Source of the DNA: Candidatus Kerfeldbacteria bacterium
GTDB taxonomy: Bacteria > Patescibacteriota > Patescibacteriia > PEXW01
Direction of reading: 5' to 3'
DNA length: 5,065 bases
Assembly (NCBI GenBank): GCA_903867845.1
Contig: CAIPSZ010000105.1
Span: 1-5,065, forward strand
The position numbers were made by a program, and so were the translations under genes. The notes beneath the pieces are model-generated. The model made no database searches, had not been told where the DNA came from, and was given only the letters and a program-made list of their open reading frames with translations. Every line of letters begins with the position of its first letter. Within the stretch, counting starts at the first letter, position 1. Of this stretch, positions 1-4,366 are shown piece by piece.

Positions 1-1
1 A

Positions 2-388
2 GACGCGAACTACAACACGGTGTTCATCTTGAAGTACAATCTCACCACAAAGTCCCTCACGAAAGTTGCAACCTTCTCACGCCTGACGACTGGTGACGTT
101 TCGTACATGTCCTTTGCTGGTGGAAACCTCTTGATTCAGGCCAGTAAAGGGGTATACCTGTACAACCTGAAGAGTGGAGTCCTCTCCTTGCTTAGCCTAC
201 CGGCCGGTGATTTCCCCAATGTGAAGAGCAGCGACCTCTGGGTGCAATCAGTTCAGGGTGATACGGCTCTAGTCAGCGTGGACCTGGGGAGTAAGAAGAC
301 CTACCTGGCTTTGAACCTGGTTACCAAAAAGTACAAAGTCATTCTAAGCAAGAGCAAGGCAACTCTCCTCGGTTTGGCGATGAAGTAA
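2..388 (+). CDS. C-terminal part of a beta-propeller-like repeat protein (5' end outside window)
   Basis: The frame is open from the window's left edge (D-A-N-Y-N-T-V-F...) to a TAA at 386-388, so the gene is cut at its 5' end and the GTG at 20 need not be a start. The visible 128 or so residues hold three similar beta-rich units of the type hydrophobic-x-Y/L-NL-(T/K/V)-(T/S)-(K/G): FILKYNLTTKSL, VYLYNLKSGVL and YLALNLVTKKY, each followed by a hydrophobic strand. This spacing is typical of propeller blades (WD40- or Kelch-like folds), but no family signature such as a clear WD dipeptide is present. There is no membrane segment near the end. Function is unknown; a surface or periplasmic scaffold is only a guess. 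A strong terminator follows 29 bp after the stop, so this is the last gene of its transcription unit. Confidence 0.7.
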   Translation, partial: DANYNTVFILKYNLTTKSLTKVATFSRLTTGDVSYMSFAGGNLLIQASKGVYLYNLKSGVLSLLSLPAGDFPNVKSSDLWVQSVQGDTALVSVDLGSKKTYLALNLVTKKYKVILSKSKATLLGLAMK

Positions 389-417
389 AGAGCACAGGAA
401 CATTCCAAGCGTTCTAC

Positions 418-441
418 AAAACCCGCAGCAGTGCGGGTTTT
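418..441. terminator. Bidirectional rho-independent terminator
   Basis: A perfect 10-bp stem AAAACCCGCA / TGCGGGTTTT encloses the 4-nt loop GCAG. The right arm ends in TTTT on the plus strand and the left arm gives TTTT on the minus strand, so it can stop transcription from both sides. It lies between the stop of the plus-strand propeller-like gene (388) and the stop of the minus-strand Lmo0937-like gene (463), exactly where a shared terminator of convergent genes is expected. Confidence 0.9.
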
Positions 442-462
442 GGTTTGCGTTCGTTATTGGCG

Positions 463-615
463 TTACTTCAGCGGATTGCGACCTTGGATGACGCGGACGA
501 GGAAGACAATAATGGCAATGACCAGGAGCACGTGAATGAAGCCGCCCAGTAGGACGTGCGTGAGCAAACCCAGGAGCCACAGAACCAAGAGCACGATACC
601 AATGATGAGTAACAT
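463..615 (-). CDS. Lmo0937-family small membrane protein
   Basis: This is a 50-residue, almost entirely hydrophobic protein beginning MLLIIGIVLLVLWLLGLL, with a second hydrophobic stretch after a short GGFIH turn and a basic end (VRVIQGRNPLK). The length, the LLGLL-x-H...GGFIH centre and the ending RxIxGRxP match the Lmo0937-type family of two-helix membrane peptides found across many bacteria, whose function is unknown. The ATG at 615 was chosen because it gives the canonical family length. An in-frame TTG at 726 would add 37 atypical residues and would overlap the 50-aa gene upstream. It is the last gene of a cluster, 10 bp after the small basic protein, and ends 21 bp before the bidirectional terminator. 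No Shine-Dalgarno sequence precedes it. The family call is from memory of the pattern. Confidence 0.88.
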   Translation of the reverse strand: MLLIIGIVLLVLWLLGLLTHVLLGGFIHVLLVIAIIVFLVRVIQGRNPLK

Positions 616-625
616 ACGGTGACGA

Positions 626-778
626 TTAGGAAAGGAGTTTGCTTGAAGGTTTTTGCTTACGCTTTCGGTTCGCAATGAACTTCTTGAAGGCGAAGGCTGC
701 GCCAGCCATGATAAGGGTATCGACAATTCTCCAAAATATCCTGTGCTTTTTCTGTACGGGTTCTCGTGGAGTAGTCAC
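626..778 (-). CDS. Small basic protein with one hydrophobic segment (50 aa)
   Basis: The frame begins with GTG at 778, only 3 nt after the stop of the YGGT gene (782), and ends with TAA at 626-628, 10 nt before the Lmo0937-type ATG. It fills an otherwise empty gap between two clear genes on the same strand. The product starts MTTPREPVQKKHRIFWRIVD, has a moderately hydrophobic helix at about residues 14-31 (ending TLIMAGAAFAF), then a strongly basic tail (KKFIANRKRKQK), and ends in LLS. This is the layout of a small membrane-associated protein obeying the positive-inside rule. An internal ATG (residue 24) would give only 27 residues and lose half the helix. The tight spacing suggests translational coupling with the YGGT gene. 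I do not recognise a family. The main support is fit into the operon and coding-like composition. Confidence 0.66.
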   Translation of the reverse strand: MTTPREPVQKKHRIFWRIVDTLIMAGAAFAFKKFIANRKRKQKPSSKLLS

Positions 779-781
779 GCG

Positions 782-1333
782 TTACTGGCTATCTACCGAG
801 TTCACAACTTCGGTTGCGTCCGTGGGCTTGCCAAGCTTGAAGATCTTCATAATTGCCCAGGTAATAATGACGTAGACAAACGCTGCCACCAACGTAGACC
901 ACTCAAAGAATGAGGTTGTTTCTACTCCGGTTGTCGTTGTGGCGTGGAATAAACTAACGAACGGCCCGGCAAAGGGCATGCTCAAACCGTACACGAACTT
1001 CGCAAAGCCCGCTTCCGGGTTGGCGCCCAGGAGCTTGAGGACAAAGCGGAAGGCGAGCACAATTTCCACGAAGCCAAAAATGTAGCCCAGGATTTGGTAG
1101 GCGTGGAAAAGCGTCTTCTTCTGGCCATACTCTTTTGCGGCACCCGGCGTTGCCCCAAGGGTGTGCTGCGTTTTTGTCGACTGGCTGTTGGGTGTTGTCG
1201 AAGACGTAGTCACCGTCTGCGCGACCTGGGTTTGCCCGGCGTTCGTGCTCTTGCGAATGGTTTGCTCGGAATTTGCGTCCGACACTTTGGTGAGCTCATC
1301 CTCGCTGTGCGAGGGCGTGGTGGTTGGGTCCAT
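782..1333 (-). CDS. YGGT-family membrane protein with long Thr/Ser/Gln-rich N-terminus
   Basis: The protein has 183 residues. Residues 1-70 or so are low-complexity and hydrophilic (Thr, Ser, Gln, Asn), probably disordered and without a signal peptide. The membrane part follows: helix 1 at about 78-101 (YQILGYIFGFVEIVLAFRFV), the signature KLLGANPEAGFAKFVYGLS then MPFAGPFVSLF at about 100-129, and helix 2 at about 146-166. The pattern RFxLKLLGANP...PFxxPFxxLF is characteristic of YGGT-family integral membrane proteins, which are implicated in envelope and osmotic functions in other bacteria, though the biochemical role is not settled. Only one YGGT unit is present. The gene heads a tight cluster with the 50-aa protein and the Lmo0937-type protein. 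A TACAAT box lies 31 nt upstream of the ATG, so it may have its own promoter and need not depend on read-through from the sigma-factor operon 131 bp upstream. Confidence 0.87.
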   Translation of the reverse strand: MDPTTTPSHSEDELTKVSDANSEQTIRKSTNAGQTQVAQTVTTSSTTPNSQSTKTQHTLGATPGAAKEYGQKKTLFHAYQILGYIFGFVEIVLAFRFVLKLLGANPEAGFAKFVYGLSMPFAGPFVSLFHATTTTGVETTSFFEWSTLVAAFVYVIITWAIMKIFKLGKPTDATEVVNSVDSQ

Positions 1334-1358
1334 AGACGTGTCCGGTTAGCTTTGCGCC

Positions 1359-1364
1359 ATTGTA
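1359..1364 (-). promoter_or_regulatory. Candidate -10 box of the YGGT gene cluster
   Basis: TACAAT on the minus strand (one mismatch to TATAAT) lies 31 nt upstream of the YGGT ATG, in the 131-bp spacer after the sigma-factor operon. It would give a leader of roughly 19 nt. No good -35 hexamer is seen at 16-18 bp. A small hairpin, GCCC-CTAC-GGGC, sits just upstream at 1368-1379. Confidence 0.3.
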
Positions 1365-1464
1365 CGTGCCCGTAGGGGCTTGAGAGGGGAGATAGGGAAC
1401 TTAGTGCTCCGATGGCTCGGTGATGTCGCCTTCTACAATGGTAGCCGGCAAAGCGAGGTACTTC

Positions 1465-1797
1465 TTACAACCTCAATCTCGCTGTTAGGAAGAGGCTAAT
1501 GAGCGCAATGTCTACCTGCAAGAGCCCAATGCCTACGACCGCAATGGTCAGCCACCGCATCCAGCGCTCGGAGTGTTTCGTGTTCTCGCGGAAAACCGTT
1601 GCAGAATGCTCGGTGGTCGTAGCGAGAAGGACAGCCGATTGCTCTGTTGTTTTCGCGAGTTCCGTGCTCGCAACGATAAGCTTCTCCTCACTCGCTTCAG
1701 AAACTGTACTTGAGGTAACACCGGTTGCATCCTCAGGAAAGGTTTGCTTTCTGGTAATGTGCTTCCTGAGTAATTGCTTAATATCATTTGTATCCAT
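1465..1797 (-). CDS. Coiled-coil, single-pass membrane protein co-transcribed with the sigma factor
   Basis: The 110-residue product begins MDTNDIKQLLRKHITRKQTF. A hydrophilic Thr/Ser/Glu-rich region follows, then three consecutive 11-residue repeats: KTTEQSAVLLA (49-59), TTTEHSATVFR (60-70) and ENTKHSERWMR (71-81). One hydrophobic helix at about 82-105 and a short basic end (TARLRL) close the protein. Hendecad repeats are typical of extended coiled coils, so a stalk leading directly into a membrane anchor is likely. There is no signal peptide and no cysteine, so it lacks the zinc-binding motif of ZAS-type anti-sigma factors. It starts 18 bp after the sigma-factor stop on the same strand, the place where anti-sigma factors often sit. 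An anti-sigma or membrane-tethering role is therefore conceivable but unproven. I recognise no family. Confidence 0.72.
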   Translation of the reverse strand: MDTNDIKQLLRKHITRKQTFPEDATGVTSSTVSEASEEKLIVASTELAKTTEQSAVLLATTTEHSATVFRENTKHSERWMRWLTIAVVGIGLLQVDIALISLFLTARLRL

Positions 1798-1815
1798 AGG
1801 TGGCCATTTCGCTGT

Positions 1816-2355
1816 CTACACGGACTTCTGTTCCTTCAGCGTGCCCTTGGTATCGTAGAGGATCTTGAGTTTCTTCAGCCCACGGTGCGTTTGCACGGTC
1901 ACGGCATTCTTCGTTTGCTTGGTGAGAATGGAAATTTCTTTCAACGTTAGGTCCTGCACGTACCGCATGCGCATGACCTTTCGGTACTTTTCGGGAAGCT
2001 GGCGGATGAGGAGGATGGCGACTTTTCCATCCATGAGGTTGAAGAGCTGGGGGGTCGTATCGGTGCCCGGCTCAAAGCCTTTCTCCAAGAGCACGTCGAG
2101 CGAAATCGTTTTCGGCTTCCGGTACTCATCCACAATGAGATTATTGAGTACGTGGTAGAGGAACGCTTTCATCAGCTCAATTTTCCCGCCGCGCAAGAGG
2201 TACCGCCAGGTTTTCATGAAGGTCTCCTGGACGAGGTCTTCGCTCATGGATTGGTCAGGGACGCGGAAGAACGCGTGCACTTTGAGCCCGCGTTCAAAAT
2301 TCTTATGCGCCAGGATGAGCACCGCTTGCAGTTGTGCCTCGAGCTTTGTAGTCAT
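1816..2355 (-). CDS. ECF-like RNA polymerase sigma factor (sigma-70 family)
   Basis: With the ATG at 2355 the product has 179 residues, the usual size of ECF sigma factors. Region 2 spans about 20-85 and includes the core-binding motif SEDLVQETFMKTW and the -10-recognition helix around LYHVLNNLIVDEYRKPK. A short linker holds ISLDVLLEKGFEPG. Region 4 spans about 110-168: LPEKYRKVMRMRYVQDLTLK, then the helix-turn-helix EISILTKQTKNAVTVQTHR and a basic end. Regions 1 and 3 are absent, as expected. An in-frame TTG at 2415 would add 20 residues (MQWFCNILVSVASLNRRISI) that fall outside the fold, so the ATG is preferred. The gene is followed after 18 bp by the coiled-coil membrane protein and is divergent from the PAS genes. 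It probably redirects RNA polymerase to a small regulon in response to a signal. The regulon and the signal cannot be read from the sequence. Confidence 0.88.
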   Translation of the reverse strand: MTTKLEAQLQAVLILAHKNFERGLKVHAFFRVPDQSMSEDLVQETFMKTWRYLLRGGKIELMKAFLYHVLNNLIVDEYRKPKTISLDVLLEKGFEPGTDTTPQLFNLMDGKVAILLIRQLPEKYRKVMRMRYVQDLTLKEISILTKQTKNAVTVQTHRGLKKLKILYDTKGTLKEQKSV

Positions 2356-2397
2356 TATGGATATACGCCGGTTGAGCGAGGCTACGCTTACAAGAAT

Positions 2398-2403
2398 ATT
2401 ACA
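2398..2403 (-). promoter_or_regulatory. Candidate -10 box (or operator) of the sigma-factor operon
   Basis: Minus-strand TGTAAT, continuing as TGTAATATT, lies 48 nt upstream of the sigma-factor ATG. It has one mismatch to TATAAT, and the overlapping TAATAT is an alternative hexamer. The same 8-mer CTGTAATA precedes the divergent PAS gene, so it may be a shared regulator site and not a -10 box. Confidence 0.3.
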
Positions 2404-2557
2404 GAACCACTGCAATCATTGGCTATTTCCTTGTCCCTTCTTACAAAAGGCACACAAAATCAGCGATGTCCCATTACACAGGGATTACCGATGTCTGAGC
2501 CAAAATAGGAATGGACGCTGCTGTTTACGGTACCACTCTGGGTACAGCGCCACAAGC

Positions 2558-2563
2558 TGTAAT
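2558..2563 (+). promoter_or_regulatory. Candidate -10 box of the first PAS gene
   Basis: TGTAAT (one mismatch to TATAAT) starts exactly 35 nt upstream of the ATG at 2593 and would give a leader of about 23 nt. The second PAS gene has the same hexamer at the same distance. No standard -35 hexamer is present at 16-18 bp. Confidence 0.4.
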
Positions 2564-2596
2564 ACCTTTAGTTTTCCATCGGCTTCTAGGGTATGG
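2558..2596 (+). repeat. Conserved PAS-gene leader, copy 1
   Basis: The 35 nt before the ATG, aligned without gaps to 3572-3606, match at 22 positions. Shared blocks are TGTAAT at the start, TTT then GT in the first half, CGGCT in the second half, and GGTATGG over the start codon. The conservation suggests that the leader was duplicated with the gene and kept for regulation or translation. Confidence 0.5.
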
Positions 2597-3552
2597 CAGA
2601 AATTTCCAACACTGCAGGTAATGCGGTGAACACCCCTGCGGCGGAGTTCATTGAACAGTTACGGGATGATAGCTGGGCGTACTTGAAGTCCGTCGTGGAT
2701 GTGGCTCGGGAACCCTTCCTCATTCTCGATCAAGACCTCAAAGTTATCGTGGCCAATGACGCGTTCTACCAGAAGTTCAAGGTCCAACCCTTGGAAACCG
2801 AAAAGCAAAGTGTCTTCATGCTTGGCAACGGGCAGTGGGACATCCCCGAGCTGCGGAAACTCCTAGAAGAAATTATTCCCACGAGCACCTTCTTCAAAGA
2901 TTTTGAGGTCACCCATGATTTCCTGAACATTGGCAAGAAGATTATCATCCTCAATGCGCGCCGCATTCACGTAGAGCGAGAGCCGACGCTCCAATTGCTC
3001 CCACCCATTATCCTGCTTTCCATTGAAGATGTTACCGAACGCCGGGCGGCAGAGAATAACCTGGTGCTCTCGGAGTCACGCTACCGGCACCTCTTCGAGA
3101 CCGCGCAGGACGGTATCCTGCTCATCGATCCTGCCACCGAGACCATCATTGATGCGAACCCATTTGCCGTTACGCTGTTCGGGTACCCGATTGAGGAAAT
3201 TTGGGGGAAGAAGCCATGGGAAATTGGCGCCATTGCCAACGTGGCGTACGCAAAGCAGGTGTTCCACGAGCTCCAGACGAAAGGTGAAATTCGCGTAGAT
3301 AATTTACCCGTGACGTCCAAAGCAGGCCAGGTGTACCAGGTGGAAATTGTCTGCGGCAAGTACCCCATGGGTGATGCGGGGATGATCCAGTGTAACATTC
3401 GCGACATTTCCGCGCGGCGGCAAGCTGAAGAGAGAATAGCAACCTACGTGGATTACTTGGTGAAGCTGAACAACCTCCTGACGAATCGCGAAGTGAAGCT
3501 CTCGGATTTCAAGAAAGAGCTTGCCGCAATGCTCCCGTCGATACCGGAGTAA
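2593..3552 (+). CDS. Two-PAS-domain sensor protein without output domain
   Basis: The 319-residue soluble protein has no signal peptide or membrane helix. PAS-A is at about 27-149 and holds REPFLILDQDLKVIVANDAF, then LGNGQWDIPELRKLLEEIIP, FEVTHDF, IGKK, ILNARRI and IEDVTERR. This subtype resembles PAS domains of chemotaxis methyltransferase (CheR/CheB) fusions and hybrid kinases. PAS-B is a generic PAS at about 160-274: SRYRHLFETAQDGILLIDP, then IIDANPFAVTLFGYPIEEI and the ending IRDISARRQAEE. The tail at 280-310 (LNNLLTNREVKLSDFKKEL) resembles the linker that often leads into a histidine-kinase or other output domain, yet the protein ends there. The start is firm because an in-frame TAG lies at 2587-2589, two codons before the ATG. 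It is probably a cytoplasmic sensor acting through protein partners. The ligand is unknown, and there is no LOV cysteine motif (NCRFL). Confidence 0.87.
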   Translation: MAEISNTAGNAVNTPAAEFIEQLRDDSWAYLKSVVDVAREPFLILDQDLKVIVANDAFYQKFKVQPLETEKQSVFMLGNGQWDIPELRKLLEEIIPTSTFFKDFEVTHDFLNIGKKIIILNARRIHVEREPTLQLLPPIILLSIEDVTERRAAENNLVLSESRYRHLFETAQDGILLIDPATETIIDANPFAVTLFGYPIEEIWGKKPWEIGAIANVAYAKQVFHELQTKGEIRVDNLPVTSKAGQVYQVEIVCGKYPMGDAGMIQCNIRDISARRQAEERIATYVDYLVKLNNLLTNREVKLSDFKKELAAMLPSIPE

Positions 3553-3571
3553 GTTTGCCACGCGAGTGGTG

Positions 3572-3577
3572 TGTAAT
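3572..3577 (+). promoter_or_regulatory. Candidate -10 box of the second PAS gene
   Basis: TGTAAT begins exactly 35 nt before the ATG at 3607, the same placement as in front of the first PAS gene. It follows a small hairpin, CCAC-GCGA-GTGG, with a GNRA-type loop at 3558-3569 in the 54-bp gap. The second PAS gene may therefore be transcribed on its own as well as by read-through. Confidence 0.38.
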
Positions 3578-3610
3578 GCATTTGGTACGTTACCGGCTAC
3601 ATAGGTATGG
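3572..3610 (+). repeat. Conserved PAS-gene leader, copy 2
   Basis: This is the counterpart of the leader at 2558-2596, with 22 of 35 pre-ATG positions identical and no gaps, plus the shared ATGG. It contains the near-palindrome GGTA-CGT-TACC (3584-3594), which copy 1 lacks, so a hairpin is not the conserved element. Confidence 0.5.
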
Positions 3611-4188
3611 ACACTACAACGAAAGGCACAGAATTCGTACAGCAGACTTTTGGCGCTGATTTCTTCAAGCACGTTTGGGCAGAGAGTTGGACGTACATTA
3701 AAACGGTTGTTGATGTCGTGCGAGAGCCGGTGCTCGTGCTGGACCGAGAGCTCCACATCATGGCATCGAACGAAGCGTTCTACCAGAAATTTCAAGTTGA
3801 AGCCAGTGAAACCATAGACAAGGTGGTGTACGATCTTGGGAATGGCCAGTGGGATATTCCAGCGCTGCGAAAACTCCTAGAAGATATTTTACCGAAGAAT
3901 ACCTTCTTCAAAGGTTTTGAGGTTTCCCACGAGTTTCCCGTGATCGGAAAGAAAGTGATGATCCTCAACGCTCGCCAAATTCACTTCCAAGGCAATCCAA
4001 CGTCAAAGGTACTGCCGCCAATAATCATGCTGGCGATGGAAGACGTAACGGAGATGATGGTCGTTGCCGAAACGCTTGCCAGCCACACAAATCTCCTAGA
4101 AGAACGACTCACCAAGAAAACCCAAAAGCTCGAAATGTACATTGCGCACCTGGAGAAAGAGGTCGAGGCACTGAAGCAGAAAACATAG
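3607..4188 (+). CDS. Single-PAS protein with C-terminal coiled coil, paralogue of the preceding gene
   Basis: The 193-residue soluble protein has a PAS domain at about 27-149. By ungapped alignment it shares roughly 60% of residues with PAS-A of the upstream protein, including AFYQKF, LGNGQWDIP, LRKLLE, TFFK, IGKK, ILNAR and EDVTE. The conserved Ser-Trp that opens the domain falls at residue 27 in both, so the N-terminal extensions are equal in length. After the PAS a charged helix at about 160-192 (LLEERLTKKTQKLEMYIAHL, then EKEVEALKQK) has heptad-like leucine spacing and should form a coiled coil, probably for dimerisation. There is no kinase, cyclase, DNA-binding or methyl-accepting domain. 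The ATG is firm: an in-frame TAA lies at 3574-3576 and no other start codon follows it. The gene probably arose by tandem duplication and may pair with its neighbour through PAS-PAS contact (inference). Confidence 0.86.
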   Translation: MDTTTKGTEFVQQTFGADFFKHVWAESWTYIKTVVDVVREPVLVLDRELHIMASNEAFYQKFQVEASETIDKVVYDLGNGQWDIPALRKLLEDILPKNTFFKGFEVSHEFPVIGKKVMILNARQIHFQGNPTSKVLPPIIMLAMEDVTEMMVVAETLASHTNLLEERLTKKTQKLEMYIAHLEKEVEALKQKT

Positions 4189-4366
4189 CCCTGTTGTAGA
4201 ACCTGCGGAGCGTAATATTTCGCCCACCCGTCGGTGAGGAAAAGAAAGCGCGCGTGATGACACACACGTGTTTTCTGATGATGTAATTTTTGCCAAGGCC
4301 ACTATAGCGTTACGTTTCTTCCCAACCCCAATGTCGTTGGGCGTTTCCACTGTCCGTCCAGGAATA
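4189..4366. other. Convergent spacer without a clear gene or strong terminator
   Basis: This 178-bp gap separates the ends of the second PAS gene (+) and the lipoprotein gene (-). Only weak stems are seen: CACC-CGTC-GGTG at 4225-4236, and CCCAA-TGTCG-TTGGG at 4327-4341 followed by CGTTT, a poor terminator at best. A palindrome ACACGTGT lies at 4264-4271 and a TGTAAT on the plus strand at 4282-4287. A minus-strand frame entering from 4350 runs deep into the PAS gene and looks like a shadow. Confidence 0.4.

Larger units (their letters stand above)
2356..2592. promoter_or_regulatory. Divergent promoter region between the sigma-factor and PAS genes
   Basis: This 237-bp spacer has no convincing gene on either strand. 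It holds three copies of TGTAAT: minus strand at 2398-2403 and 2473-2478, and plus strand at 2558-2563. The outer two sit inside inverted 8-mers, TATTACAG (2397-2404) and CTGTAATA (2557-2564), each facing its own gene. Start sites for both transcription units are expected here. No clear -35 element of the TTGACA type is visible. Confidence 0.5.

Noticed and set aside
616..726. N-terminal extension of the Lmo0937-type protein from a TTG at 726
   Set aside because: The added 37 residues do not fit the family and the same DNA encodes most of the 50-aa protein in another frame.
639..913. Plus-strand frames starting near 639 and 653, with an AAAGGAG upstream at 631-637
   Set aside because: The purine-rich stretch lies inside the minus-strand 50-aa gene and its spacer, and the frames run antisense into the YGGT gene; the products lack any family signal.
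1357..1441. Inverted 8-mers CCATTGTA and TACAATGG 70 bp apart
   Set aside because: Such a pair can arise by chance in a spacer of this size; one copy contains the YGGT -10 candidate and no gene lies downstream of the other.
2152..2629. Two plus-strand open frames overlapping the sigma-factor gene and the divergent promoter region
   Set aside because: They are largely antisense to the sigma factor, their composition is not protein-like, and one also overlaps the PAS gene start.
3304..3795. Minus-strand open frame (163 codons) spanning the end of one PAS gene and the start of the next
   Set aside because: It runs across two well-supported PAS genes on the other strand and shows no recognisable motif.
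2860..4103. 11-mer CTCCTAGAAGA present three times in the PAS genes
   Set aside because: It encodes Leu-Leu-Glu in the same frame each time. Two copies are explained by the duplication and the third, in the coiled coil, by codon coincidence.
4096..4350. Minus-strand frame starting in the convergent spacer (METPNDIGVGKK...)
   Set aside because: More than a third of it is antisense to the PAS coiled coil and it shows no motif; the part in the spacer alone is too short to judge.
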